A DNA stretch of 64,000 nt. Origin: Symsagittifera roscoffensis. Taxonomy: Eukaryota; Xenacoelomorpha; Acoela; Convolutidae. The notes beneath the pieces were generated by a model, which worked only from the letters and a program-made list of their open reading frames with translations, did no database searches and had not been told where the DNA came from. This document shows, piece by piece, positions 1 to 8,757 of the stretch (the stretch's first letter is position 1; each line of letters begins with the position of its first letter). Position numbers and translations under genes: made by a program. The DNA lies in assembly GCF_963678635.1 (NCBI RefSeq), contig NW_026971510.1:1-64000 (forward strand). Reading direction: 5' to 3'.

Positions 1-32
1 CTGGATGTTATTCACGAGGAGTTTTTTATAAT

Positions 33-773
33 CTAAGTTGCTAAAAACTTGCGATGATTTGGTTCAATGCTGCACACGTAACCGTTTTTCACTCGTCGAT
101 TAGTATCAATGACTCTGAGCAACGGTGCTTTGGTGTCACCCACAATCTGATAATGGATTATATCCAAGTAGATAAACATCATTTGGGTTCCAGCAGAGAT
201 ATCGACAGGGTAGTCGGAAATGAAGTTTTGCGATGTGAGAGTGCTATGGATATGACTGGATTCTTTATAGCCGATATGGTAGCCCGTTCCATCTCTTATA
301 CCTTTGAAACCCAAAATACTAGGAATTTGTGGGCTCTCAAAGGTAATGCCTTCCCAATAATGCATCCAAATTGAAAGATGTTTGGTAATGGGGTCGATGC
401 TATAAGTGAAATTATCAAGATCAACCTTCCGATTGATTTCGTTGAATAATTTCTCGATTTCGCCATATTCACCCTTTGTTATTTCAGTTTTCTCTCCATC
501 ATATGGTCTAGATATTTTATCTTTTGCCACTTTAAGACTTGCTCTAACTTTGTCTTTTTTATAGTACACTATTTTAGTATCTGTTACATTGTTAAAATGA
601 GTGGGAAACGTTATTTCTGACAATGCAACTCTCCATTCGCCTTGCAGATCGATATCTTCACTCAGCAGGTTTTTAAAACTCGCTAGTGAGTTGTCAATGA
701 AGATATTCATTGAGGCTGATGACACCAATGTAATACTAAAGGAATCTTTGTCACCTCCAAAGTTGCTAGACAT
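33..773 (-). CDS. Polinton minor capsid (penton)-like protein, probable
   Basis: A complete 246-codon frame starts at an ATG (773) and ends at 33. The N-terminus has a beta-rich opening (SFSITLVSSASMNIFIDN), followed by a segment on balanced charged residues (LQGEWRVALSEITFP) and a late APLLRVID segment. From general knowledge this architecture matches the small structural protein found next to the integrase in nematode and other Polintons, usually interpreted as a minor capsid or penton protein with a jelly-roll fold. The fold assignment is inference and was not computed. It is separated from the integrase stop (777) by only three bases. No transmembrane segment is seen. Confidence 0.55.
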   Translation of the reverse strand: MSSNFGGDKDSFSITLVSSASMNIFIDNSLASFKNLLSEDIDLQGEWRVALSEITFPTHFNNVTDTKIVYYKKDKVRASLKVAKDKISRPYDGEKTEITKGEYGEIEKLFNEINRKVDLDNFTYSIDPITKHLSIWMHYWEGITFESPQIPSILGFKGIRDGTGYHIGYKESSHIHSTLTSQNFISDYPVDISAGTQMMFIYLDIIHYQIVGDTKAPLLRVIDTNRRVKNGYVCSIEPNHRKFLAT

Positions 774-776
774 TGT

Positions 777-2000
777 TTAGCTTGACCCTTCCTTTTCCAA
801 TACTCTGATTAGTTCGGGCTCATAAAATTTACCCTCTATTGGTTCTCTATCAGCGTCGATAAGATTATAAGTCGGTGGGTTCCTTGTTGGTATGTCAAAT
901 ATTTCAAAAACTTCGTCAGTGAAGGATTGTTTATAACCTTTTCGAAAAGGGATGTCAATTTTTGCTATTCTCACAAAATCGCCAACGTAGAGCTTTGGTC
1001 GGCGAACCAGTTTCAATGATTGTTCCGCTCTTAATGAAATTAGACGTGGAACATCCTTTTTTGTCACTTTATTGGGGGCTAATTTGATGACGCGGTTTGT
1101 TCTCGAATTTATTGTGTTGACAAAGTCTTGAAGCTTATCGATGTAAGAGTAGGTCCATTTGTCCTCCAAATACTTATAAATCAAACTTTTTAGTGATCGG
1201 ATGTTCCTCTCGGCGAAAGCGGACTTCTTTTCACTCTCTGTTGTATATGTCTTGATACCCTTTTTCTCACATAAAGTTTTGAATGACCCCTTGAACTCGG
1301 TGCCTTTATCTACCCAGACTTTTTTCGGTTTCTCTGTCTTTATCATTTGATTGAACGCTTCTGCAGTTGTTGTGGCATACTTTGATTTCAGTGGCTGCAC
1401 GCGAAGATAACGGGACATGCAATCTACTGCAACTAAAAGATATTTGATATCTTTGTTGTATTTTGCTAGTTTATCAACATATGCCAAATCGATTGACCAT
1501 ATTTCGTTTATGTCATAAACTATCACTTTAAGCCGAGCTATTTTGCGGCGAACTGTTCGGTATTTTGTATAAGATGGTTCTGTATGTAAAAAATGTTTAA
1601 CTTTTCGTCTTGGTATGACCGTTGTAGCCTTCAAAGTTTTAACACTACCGAACAATGCTGGACCTTTATCTGTGTAACTCTTTTTCAAAAGTTTTTCCTC
1701 AGTTGGTGTAGGTTTCCCATCTTTTACTTTTTGTCTCCGTCTTTTCTGACGTTGAAGAATCTGAATCGTTATAGGGCGTACCGTACGATTCACTGTCGTC
1801 TTCGTCTTTCTCTCTTTCTTTGACTCTTTCCGTGGTGGCTTTCTTTCTTGTTTTGAGTCGTTTGGTTTGTTTTGAACTTGATGATGGCTTACTACTGTCG
1901 AGGGTTTTTGTTTTGCCCGAGGTTGACGGAGATTTGGTTGGACTTTTGGTTTTTCGTTGGGCCTGTTCTTTAATCTTTGACTGAACCGCGTGTTTGGCAT
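777..2000 (-). CDS. Polinton retroviral-type DDE integrase
   Basis: A 407-codon frame. A very basic N-terminal third (many Lys/Arg/Gln) precedes an RNase H-fold integrase core: first Asp in WSIDLAYV (about residue 171), second Asp in VWVDKGTEF (about 232), and Glu in AFAERNIRSLKS about 33 residues further on, giving a DDE triad. A C-terminal SH3-like segment (YVGDFVRIAKIDIPFRKGY) ends in YEPELIRV, as in Maverick/Polinton integrases. The enzyme would join element ends to host DNA in the nucleus. The only ATG upstream of the core is at 2000, which makes the gene overlap the upstream 302-codon ORF by 302 bases; a shorter non-overlapping form would lack a start codon. Confidence 0.88.
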   Translation of the reverse strand: MPNTRFSQRLKNRPNEKPKVQPNLRQPRAKQKPSTVVSHHQVQNKPNDSKQERKPPRKESKKERKTKTTVNRTVRPITIQILQRQKRRRQKVKDGKPTPTEEKLLKKSYTDKGPALFGSVKTLKATTVIPRRKVKHFLHTEPSYTKYRTVRRKIARLKVIVYDINEIWSIDLAYVDKLAKYNKDIKYLLVAVDCMSRYLRVQPLKSKYATTTAEAFNQMIKTEKPKKVWVDKGTEFKGSFKTLCEKKGIKTYTTESEKKSAFAERNIRSLKSLIYKYLEDKWTYSYIDKLQDFVNTINSRTNRVIKLAPNKVTKKDVPRLISLRAEQSLKLVRRPKLYVGDFVRIAKIDIPFRKGYKQSFTDEVFEIFDIPTRNPPTYNLIDADREPIEGKFYEPELIRVLEKEGSS

Positions 2001-2607
2001 ACTTGTTAATAACAGACTCTTCGGTAAGTTCGAGAGCGGATAAAATCATTATGTAAGCAGGGTTGTGTAGTATTTTAGTTTGCTGTTGTATATCATACAA
2101 AAATGATGCTGCTTTGAGACCGGTTGGTACATTGTCAACATAAATTGTTTCATCCATGGCGTTTATTGAGACTCGAGTTGAGCTTTTGATAACCTCCAGG
2201 ATATTTTTAGCTCTCGTGAATTTTTTATCCTCCATTATTTGCAATTGTAATAGAATGCGTTCATAGTTTATTTTATTATCCTTTCGCTCCTTCTCATCCA
2301 CAATCCGCTTCTCCTCTTCCTCCCCACCTTCCTGATATTGATTAGTCTCATCTTCTGTAAGAAGTCCTGTTGATTGTTCCCCAGGGTCAACAATAGGCGT
2401 TGAGGGAGGTGTTGGGGGAAGGGGTAGTGGAAGAGTTTCAGTCGATACTGAGTTATGCTTCGTGGGTATTAGAGGTCTCATGCGGTTCAAGTAAGATAAC
2501 TGGGGCTTTTTGTGTTTAATTGAACTGTTAAACAGCACTTGTGATGCATGCGGTTGCTCACGGATATATGTATGTTTTGGAATTAAAACAAACTCTTCTG
2601 CTGCCAT
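1699..2607 (-). CDS. Polinton accessory protein, unknown function (302 aa)
   Basis: A complete frame with an ATG at 2607, starting MAAEEFVLIPKHTYIREQP. The middle is Pro- and Glu-rich (PLPLPPTPPSTP, EEEEKR). A short folded-looking segment (about residues 140-200, with VYDNVPTG-like and LYDIQQQTK patterns) is followed by a long Lys/Ser/Thr-rich disordered tail. A similar protein with an early FVLxPKxTY motif is commonly seen in Maverick/adintovirus gene clusters, from memory and unconfirmed here. It overlaps the integrase at its 3' end and sits four bases below the next gene. It may be a virion or DNA-binding protein; I assign no function. Confidence 0.6.
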   Translation of the reverse strand: MAAEEFVLIPKHTYIREQPHASQVLFNSSIKHKKPQLSYLNRMRPLIPTKHNSVSTETLPLPLPPTPPSTPIVDPGEQSTGLLTEDETNQYQEGGEEEEKRIVDEKERKDNKINYERILLQLQIMEDKKFTRAKNILEVIKSSTRVSINAMDETIYVDNVPTGLKAASFLYDIQQQTKILHNPAYIMILSALELTEESVINKYAKHAVQSKIKEQAQRKTKSPTKSPSTSGKTKTLDSSKPSSSSKQTKRLKTRKKATTERVKEREKDEDDSESYGTPYNDSDSSTSEKTETKSKRWETYTN

Positions 2608-2610
2608 GTT

Positions 2611-2919
2611 TTATGCTGATGGTAAGTATCTGTTGCAGAAGTAAAGTATCAGTCTGATCAAGTTGAAACCTTGTTTCGTTAGAATAATTGCTCGTTTTCG
2701 TTCAAGTTTTGTTTTTCGGCTGATTAAAAGTTTGTATGCCTTTTCGAAATTTTCAATGTTTGGAATATTAACAGATACATTGCCATTGACTACATTGAGC
2801 AAACATTCACATATAACTGAAATAACTTGAGGATTTGTTGTTTTTCTAATGAAGCTTCGGAGCTGGCTGGGATTCAATTGTACCATGTGCTGCAGAATAG
2901 ATAATTTTTTCGCGTTCAT
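2611..2919 (-). CDS. Small basic Polinton protein (102 aa)
   Basis: The frame starts MNAKKLSILQHMVQLNPSQL and is almost entirely helical and basic, with a Lys/Arg cluster (SRKTKLERKRAIIL) before a hydrophobic C-terminus. Small basic proteins of this shape sit beside the packaging ATPase in many Polintons and resemble virion core or nucleic-acid condensing proteins; this function is inference. Its first 74 bases overlap the end of the ATPase gene, which suggests compact co-expression. Confidence 0.55.
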   Translation of the reverse strand: MNAKKLSILQHMVQLNPSQLRSFIRKTTNPQVISVICECLLNVVNGNVSVNIPNIENFEKAYKLLISRKTKLERKRAIILTKQGFNLIRLILYFCNRYLPSA

Positions 2920-3568
2920 TTGTGAGAGGTGTAACCTCTGCCTGATTTATTGGTAAGTAAAAAATTGAGGGACCAGGTGGTGTAATGTTTGAACAATATC
3001 TCAAACAATCGGATGTACGCGGATCCAAGTCGATTAAAAGATGACCGTATGTGTCTTTTGTAGCGAGCTGATAACAGTGTCTCAAAAATTTAGTGTTGTT
3101 CAATTGTCTTCCAAGATGATCAAGTTGCTGAATATCACGAGGTGATTTGAACAGAATGATGTGTGATGTGTTTAAATCAATTGTTCGAGACCATCTGCTT
3201 TGTTGGAACAAATTATGTTTAACATATATTACATCTAGTCCTCGGTGTCTTCCTGCTGTTGCAAGTTTGACAAAGTCTTTATCGTTATAGATTTCTTCGC
3301 ATGAATCATCAAAAACTAGAAGAATGTTTTCAAGGTTTCGCAAACTGTCAAAGCCATTGAATTTTATGAAAGTTAGATCAATGCTGTGGGTATTGGATTT
3401 TTCACTATAAAGAGGATGAATCTCTTTGTAAAAGTATAAGGCTCTTTGAAATTTGGGATAAAATGTTTTTCCTTTCAACAATTTGAATATCAGCTCTGTT
3501 TTTCCAGAACCCGAGGGGCCCACGATGGCTAAAAAAAGTCTCGTAGATGTATCAATAACTTTATTCAT
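2846..3568 (-). CDS. FtsK/HerA-type (A32-like) genome-packaging ATPase
   Basis: P-loop NTPase with Walker A GPSGSGKT near the N-terminus and Walker B ILLVFDDS about 70 residues later, followed by a conserved ATAGRHRGLDVIYVKHN segment and a sensor-like region. This is the pattern of the packaging ATPases of Polintons and related PRD1/adenovirus-lineage viruses, which pump DNA into capsids. I chose the internal start MNKVIDTSTRLF (3568) over the longer frame opening at 3622, because it places the Walker A at the usual position and makes an ATGA overlap with the upstream gene. The protein is about 240 residues, normal for the family. Confidence 0.88.
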   Translation of the reverse strand: MNKVIDTSTRLFLAIVGPSGSGKTELIFKLLKGKTFYPKFQRALYFYKEIHPLYSEKSNTHSIDLTFIKFNGFDSLRNLENILLVFDDSCEEIYNDKDFVKLATAGRHRGLDVIYVKHNLFQQSRWSRTIDLNTSHIILFKSPRDIQQLDHLGRQLNNTKFLRHCYQLATKDTYGHLLIDLDPRTSDCLRYCSNITPPGPSIFYLPINQAEVTPLTNEREKIIYSAAHGTIESQPAPKLH

Positions 3569-3843
3569 ATTCTTGGATTTGGTAATACATAACCAACTAA
3601 ACCCGATAAAATTGAAAACCAAACTGAGGTTTCTTCACAAGTTAACTGCGTTAATGAAAGTTTAAAAATACAAAAAGCCAATAAAATCAGAATTAACACC
3701 ATTTGTGACATGAAAACTACTTCAGACCGTGGTACATTCACGTTATTGCAAAATTTCCATGATTTTTTCTCCATATGATTTTCGTCATACACAAAATCGG
3801 TAACTATAGTTCCATCAGTCTCGTCAACTACTGTGTCATTCAT
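3565..3843 (-). CDS. Small single-TM Polinton protein
   Basis: From ATG 3843 the product is about 92 residues: an acidic N-terminus (MNDTVVDETDGTIV), a strongly hydrophobic segment (VVFMSQMVLILILLAFCIFK), and a short C-terminal tail ending VGYVLPNPRI. The frame can be extended upstream to 3903, but the extension is low-complexity. Small membrane proteins with this layout and a PN-containing end occur in Maverick/adintovirus clusters (recollection, not searched). The stop overlaps the ATPase start by ATGA. A role in virion membrane or host membrane interaction is only inference. Confidence 0.6.
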   Translation of the reverse strand: MNDTVVDETDGTIVTDFVYDENHMEKKSWKFCNNVNVPRSEVVFMSQMVLILILLAFCIFKLSLTQLTCEETSVWFSILSGLVGYVLPNPRI

Positions 3844-3919
3844 TTCAATTTCCCTACCGCTTTCCCTCACTCTCGAACTTGCAGAATGAAAAATATATAT
3901 CATATATAAAAAAAATTAA

Positions 3920-4126
3920 TTAAGCATCTGAACAGTAATAAATTTCATATCGTGTATAACCTGTATAGACACTCGGTTTATTATCATCATCAAAATCATA
4001 GTGCATTTCCAAAACATAATTGGCTGGGACATGATCAGTTTTGGCATGATACACAATTTTCTTCACAGAATCTTCTCTTATTATTTTTTGAATCTCATTG
4101 GGTAGTTCACTGCTGGTTAGATCCAT
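3920..4126 (-). CDS. Small Polinton ORF, unknown function (about 68 aa)
   Basis: The frame is open from 4240, but the stretch before MDLTSSELPNEIQKIIRED overlaps the next gene out of frame. The ATG at 4126 gives a 20-base overlap, in line with the rest of the cluster. The product is acidic with a tyrosine-rich end (VYTGYTRYEIYYCSDA). I recognise no family. Confidence 0.45.
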   Translation of the reverse strand: MDLTSSELPNEIQKIIREDSVKKIVYHAKTDHVPANYVLEMHYDFDDDNKPSVYTGYTRYEIYYCSDA

Positions 4127-4451
4127 TTGAACTCCTGGTTGACGTTTGGGCACTAAGACTAGCTTGGGAAGACAAAGACCGCGCTTGCTGGGTAACATTA
4201 CTGATGTATTTGAATCGTTGAAAGTAGATGAATTGGTCAATCACGGGGAAGAACCTCCTCAAAGTGCACAACTCTTCTTCAGAAAGTGTAACTTGTTCTT
4301 TTCGTTGAACTACTTGGCCTCTACAATCAATGCGTTCAATCCTGGTCAATGAAATCTTTATGTTACTTTCTGGTGTCATCCAAGCACAAAGAACTGAATT
4401 TGGAGATATGTATGTCTCCACTTTCCCCTGACGCTCGTTGTTGACACTCAT
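4107..4451 (-). CDS. Small Polinton ORF (114 aa), possibly ssDNA-binding PC4-like
   Basis: Complete frame from ATG 4451. The N-terminal two thirds look beta-rich with alternating hydrophobics (ETYISPNSVLCAWMTPE, IKISLTRIERIDCRG), then a helix (LSEEELCTLRRFFPVID). A Ser/Gln/Thr-rich tail follows. The sheet-then-helix order recalls PC4-type single-strand DNA-binding folds, but this is a weak visual analogy. Its start overlaps the end of the upstream 206-codon gene by 89 bases. Confidence 0.45.
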   Translation of the reverse strand: MSVNNERQGKVETYISPNSVLCAWMTPESNIKISLTRIERIDCRGQVVQRKEQVTLSEEELCTLRRFFPVIDQFIYFQRFKYISNVTQQARSLSSQASLSAQTSTRSSNGSNQQ

Positions 4452-4983
4452 TTTTCAACCAATCAAAGAACGCTTTCGACTTTTTTAATGCACAATGATT
4501 TTTAGAGTTATGGTGCGGTAGGTGTTTGTTACAATTCACAAAATTCTTGAAATATAATTGTTCGACTCGTGGACAGCCCAAATCGTCAAGATTCACAACT
4601 TTACGGTCTAAGTATTTGGATAAAAAATCAGCTTTTTCTTTTCCTTTGGCGTAGAATACAGCATTGGGGTTTCTTAAGACAAAACTTTGAATGATTTGGT
4701 TCAAATTCAGGTATAAATAATCACCGCTATCCCAATGAAGTCCGTGCAAATAATTTGTCAGCCAGTTGTAGGCTTTTTGTTCAGATTTTGGAAGGGAATT
4801 GAAATTAACTGGAGGTAGAAAAACTAGGGAATCACTGTAGTCGGAAGTTGTTATAGCTAATTCTTTTACTATAAATGTGTTTTTCTGGTGTCGAAATCCC
4901 TCAAAATCCACCACAACTGATTTTTCCTTCAGCATTCTAATAAATGGTAGAGTTTCGGTTTTTTCAGTTTGATATACAAACAA
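4363..4983 (-). CDS. Polinton-associated RNase H-fold-like protein (206 aa)
   Basis: Complete frame from ATG 4983. The core opens with VVVDFEGFRHQKNTFIVKEL, a beta strand with D-x-E followed by a second strand, as in DEDD/RNase H-fold nucleases. Later segments YLNLNQIIQ, AVFYAKGKEKADFL and VVNLDDLGCPRVEQL continue an alternating alpha/beta pattern, and the end is Cys/His-rich (NCNKHLPHHNSKNHC). Proteins starting with this signature are common in arthropod and other Maverick-derived loci (recollection). Nuclease activity is not shown: only two candidate acidic residues are obvious. Confidence 0.55.
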   Translation of the reverse strand: MFVYQTEKTETLPFIRMLKEKSVVVDFEGFRHQKNTFIVKELAITTSDYSDSLVFLPPVNFNSLPKSEQKAYNWLTNYLHGLHWDSGDYLYLNLNQIIQSFVLRNPNAVFYAKGKEKADFLSKYLDRKVVNLDDLGCPRVEQLYFKNFVNCNKHLPHHNSKNHCALKKSKAFFDWLKNECQQRASGESGDIHISKFSSLCLDDTRK

Positions 4984-5411
4984 AACGTAATTCCACTCAA
5001 GTGACCAATCAAACTACTGTTGCATTTCCATGGTAAAACATAGCAGTATGTGGGACCAGTGTTATAAACTTCGCGGACAAAACCGGCGGCATCGTGTAAA
5101 ATAGCATGCATTCGTAAAATTTTCGAATCATTTAAATATTTATCCAAAGAAGAATTGTCTATACCGATCAGACCCCCATAGGGTCTCAACTTGATAGCAA
5201 CATCGTAATTTATATCATTAGTAGTTGAGAAGAAGAACAGTGAACATGCAGCTAGGAAATAATTTCGACGGTTGGTGTTTTCCGGATAGGTTTTTTTCAA
5301 AGTAATAAAAATTTCATGAATAATTTCCAAGTCTTTTGAAGTAACTCTACGTTTTTCCAATTTCATTTTTTTAAAATTTTTCCAGCACTTCTCCGACCTG
5401 CTGAATTTCAA
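4929..5411 (-). CDS. Terminal Polinton ORF, unknown function (160 aa)
   Basis: Complete frame from ATG 5411, the outermost gene of the cluster. The N-terminus is basic, the middle helical (LEIIHEIFITLKKTYPEN), and a distinctive segment AILHDAAGFVREVYNTGPT is followed by a Cys/Tyr-rich hydrophobic part. The HDAxG...GPxYCY pattern recurs in proteins from Maverick clusters in my recollection, without an assigned function. It overlaps the next gene by 55 bases. Confidence 0.5.
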   Translation of the reverse strand: MKFSRSEKCWKNFKKMKLEKRRVTSKDLEIIHEIFITLKKTYPENTNRRNYFLAACSLFFFSTTNDINYDVAIKLRPYGGLIGIDNSSLDKYLNDSKILRMHAILHDAAGFVREVYNTGPTYCYVLPWKCNSSLIGHLSGITFCLYIKLKKPKLYHLLEC

Positions 5412-5498
5412 GCCAGTGGAAATGAAAGTAACCTTCTAGATACCACTTACTCACTCCTATTTCTAACTAATGATTTCAACCTATTTTCATGTGTTTAG

Positions 5499-5848
5499 AT
5501 GGATATTCCCTTGGTGGTCTCCACGAGTCACCCATTGATTTGCCTTATGTGGGACCTGGAACTCACGAAGGCAAAAATATCTTTGGTGTGACCGTAGAGT
5601 TTACCCCGGCCACCACTGCAGCGAATTTTAAGCTGCATTACATTGAGGTTGCATTTGAGAAAAAGGAGGGCATATTTGAATATGTGTGTGTTGATGTGGG
5701 GAGCATGGAAAATTTCTGGCTGTGCGAGTCTCTGGGTGCGGGATTCGAGAGTACTGAGTGGCGCTTCAAATTTCAAATGGAGCGTCTAGTCAGTATTCTT
5801 CATGTCCCTTGGTCGGATCCCGAAGACGACATGCGGATGTGGCCGTAA
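5499..5848 (+). CDS. Orphan terminal coding exon, unknown host protein
   Basis: A pyrimidine-rich tract and TTTAG at 5494-5498 make a good 3' splice site, after which an open frame runs about 116 codons to a TAA. The peptide is rich in aromatic residues and contains FGVTVEFTPATTAANF, EYVCVDVGSMENFWLCES and a final DPEDDMRMWP. I recognise no domain. A possible 5' splice site (GTAAAC at the stop) would allow continuation into another exon. The next visible host exons are the receptor exons at 7905, but the phases do not join directly and the sequence does not look like a receptor N-terminus. Its upstream exons would lie left of the Polinton. Confidence 0.4.
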
Positions 5849-6116
5849 ACCCTTCCTCTGCTCTCCTATCCGTACTCTTGTTAACATTCCGTTTTTATTT
5901 TCTTTTTTCTTTTTTTTATATGTTACTTTATCTATTATTTATCAAGTCCTCTTTACCTTCTTACCCTCTTATTATTTGTCACGTCCTTCCTCCTTCTCAA
6001 GCAGGTCAGTTTTTTAATGGGGTCTCAAACTTATTTAGTTGAACAGTGGGAAAGTTTGGAAGGGATTAAATTTAACCACCGCGCGAAAATAAATACCAAA
6101 GTATTTTGTCTGTCGG

Positions 6117-6252
6117 GTGTCCTTAGAGAGGGGTCTTTTTATTTCGGGCAGGGTACTTTGGGGTCTTTAAAAAAGATGGGTCCTTTTGGACCCTACTTTT
6201 GGTAGGACCCCAAAGACCCCTACCGTCGAAAAGACCCCCCCCCCTAAGGACA
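6117..6252. repeat. Short fold-back (inverted repeat) element
   Basis: Two arms of about 50 bases (6117-6168 and 6203-6252) are near-complementary, beginning GTGTCCTTAG and ending in CTAAGGACAC, with a poly-C tract in the right arm. The centre contains a smaller palindrome, GGGTCCTTTTGGACCC (6178-6193). This looks like a MITE-like fold-back repeat or a strong RNA hairpin; no coding content. Confidence 0.6.
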
Positions 6253-7904
6253 CACGGCGGATTACAATACTACTGAAAGTATATGCGAGTTCTTCAAAAG
6301 CTTGAGTATATACTTTCCGTGCAGAGATAAAAGCTCGTCATTTTCTTAACACGGGTTATTTTCTTGAAACTTAAAGTTTTCCCCTACCTTCATGATAAAT
6401 TTTAGGAACTTCGAGAACAAAAACAAAATATATCATCATCGAGTGATGCTAGAGAAGCCCACTTTTCTCAAGAATTTTTTTTTAAAACAGCAAGCTGAGC
6501 TAAAAAAAAGTCGTCTATGATAGAAGCTACGAACAAAAACTCAGAACTGTCATCTTAAACTGTTCTGTAAAATTAGGGATGGCTCTCGAACTGCAATTAC
6601 TGTGCGCAGTCAAAAAGCTCTTGATGATTTAGAAACCAGAACAATCAAGAGAAAGAGAAAAACCAAGTCCCTATTCAAAGTTGGTAAAAATAGTTTAAAA
6701 ATTCAAGCTTTTTATGGATTTTTATATATGGTTGCTCAATCAAAATTAGTCTAAGTCAGATATTAAAACTGCATATACAAACTGTAAGAATAATCTTTCA
6801 CCAAAGATAACCGGTTTCCATTCGTCAACTGATGATTGAAAAAGAAATATCCGGTGTTTTTGAATTGTAATTGTATAAACTGTTCATAGGGGTAGTCAAA
6901 CAGCTTTCGAAAACAAACAACTCAGGTTCTATGAATCTTTTCAACCCAGTCGGACTTTGCGGCGATTTTCAAGTTTGATGGTTCTTTCATTCTAGCGTAC
7001 AGGAGACAAATTATTGCTTTAAAAATGAGAAATAGAAAACATCTACTTTATTGCCTTGCAAAATTCGAAAATATACCTGATATTGATAGTCGATATCAGT
7101 TCAGTTGCTATGTTCACCGGATGTTAGACTGCTGCATTATTGTTAAAAATGATTAACACAATATTGTTTATAAAAATTGAAAACACACCTATTTACACAA
7201 TTTGTCTGGGTTTTCAACGTAAAATTTGCTTTAAAAGCTTCGATACTGTTCAACCAAGCTCTTTTGTGAAGCTTATTGTACAAATATTTTTTAAAAATTC
7301 TCAAAATTGGTTTTCAGTTATAGTTTAGTTAAAGTGAATTTGTTTACTGGTTACTGCCGCATGGGGTCAGTTAGTTGTCCTCTGCCAAAAGTCTACATCC
7401 TGTTCTACAGGGGTTTAGATATGTGACACAGTTAGTAGAGGCGGTATTCATAAAGTGTACAAGTTCAAGAAATTTGAATGAACCCGTTACAGAAACTTGC
7501 AACTAGCGATTTACAGAGTGCCGTTTTTGACAAAATTAAGATCTCTTGTTTGTTTTGCCAGCTTATATGATAAATGCCATGGTAGCAAATCTACTGCTGG
7601 TACCAGTGATGGCACTAAGGGAGATCGCTGGGAAGCAGTCCAAAAAAAAGTTAAACGTTTAAAAGTCAAATCAGTTTAACTTTTCATTCGCCATATTCTT
7701 CTGTTTTTCTTCGGTAAAAAAGGTGAAAGCCTGTGGTTGATCCTAGGCACAGTTTCAAGATTCAGTTGACTTTTTTCTAAATACTTTGATGCCAAACGTG
7801 TCATGAGTCTTTTGATTTTACTGGAATTTGATTTGTTTTTTATTTTTTTTCATACAAAGCTGAATTGTTTTAAAAGAGAATAACAAGCCTTAGTCGTGTT
7901 TCAG
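6253..7904. other. Non-coding, no gene seen
   Basis: AT-rich sequence with many short A/T runs and no convincing exon, RNA gene or repeat boundary. It probably belongs to the intron upstream of the receptor exon at 7905. Confidence 0.5.
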
Positions 7905-8084
7905 CTGCCACCGGGCTCTGTGTGGACCCCTGACATCAATTTGTTTGACGCCGTCGCTGTGCAGTTTAGCAGCAACTCATACCAGTTCGTGGAGCACTCG
8001 GGTCTGGTGATCAGTACAAGTACCAGTGTCAATGTCAAGGTCACGTGCACATTCCACCTCATCTACTTCCCATATGACGTACAG
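7905..8084 (+). CDS. Cys-loop (nicotinic-type) receptor subunit, exon with start of the Cys-loop
   Basis: A 60-codon phase-0 exon bounded by TTTCAG and GTTAGA. It encodes the extracellular ligand-binding domain from LPPGSVWTPDINLFD (the WxPDI motif of loop A) through HSGLVISTSTSVNVKVT to the first half of the Cys-loop, CTFHLIYFPYDVQ. Joined to the next exon the loop reads C-13 residues-C, the family hallmark. The FPYD motif fits cation-selective nicotinic-type members rather than GABA/glycine receptors. The N-terminal exons (signal peptide, first beta strands) are not found between 5.4 and 7.9 kb and may lie to the left of the Polinton. Confidence 0.88.
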
Positions 8085-8757
8085 GTTAGAAATTGTCGAC
8101 CAGAAAAGATACTTTATGTTCAATATTTGTCCATCATTTGAAAAATATAATTCTCACATGCCATACGTTCGTAAAACTCAATTTGAAAGAAGAAACCTTA
8201 TTTGATACCCATAATACCCATTTGCAAGTTGCCAGAGTTGCAAATGGGGATAAGTTTTCTGAACGAGGCCGTTCCCTCCATACCACACTAGCCTTAAATG
8301 TTCCTCGTCCACCCAAAAAAAAAGACTCTTAAGGCTCTTGTGGTCGGTTTTGATTTCTACAAATTTTCTTATTTGTCTTTTCTGTAAGCACTAGACACTT
8401 GCAAGATTAGGACCAAACCGCTTTCCCAAACGGTAGCCAAAACTTTCTCTGAGATTTTAAAATCAATCAGTTCACAAAGCAGTTCAACTGAAACATCAAA
8501 CGCTGATCAAAAATTGACCAATCCCCCTCTTCAAAAATATCCCAAAATGCCTCGATAATCACAGAGCCTTCTAAATTATTCTCCTAACTGTTGGGCTTCA
8601 TGTGCAGAAACCTGTTTCTATGTCAGAAAAAAATTATACTTCAAAATTCCTCGACTTAGATAATATTTGAAAAAAATCATGTAATTCTGGCTACGTTTGA
8701 TAGTAAAGTCGACAACTTACAACTTAGTTTATGAGTATAAGTTTAAAATGTTTAAAG

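Larger units (their letters stand above)
1..5411 (-). mobile_element. Maverick/Polinton-class element, one end (partial)
   Basis: Ten or so minus-strand genes are packed with overlaps of 4 to about 300 bases. They include a DDE integrase of the retroviral type and a P-loop packaging ATPase, the pair that defines Maverick/Polinton (adintovirus-like) elements. The element runs off the left edge: no protein-primed DNA polymerase B, adenain-like protease or double jelly-roll major capsid gene is visible. The right boundary lies between the last gene (5411) and the host-like exon at 5499. I could not identify the terminal inverted repeat or target duplication by eye. Most reading frames are long and unbroken, so this copy looks young or maintained. 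Confidence 0.8.

Noticed and set aside
54-374. Plus-strand 106-codon ORF
   Set aside because: Shadow of the minus-strand minor capsid-like gene.
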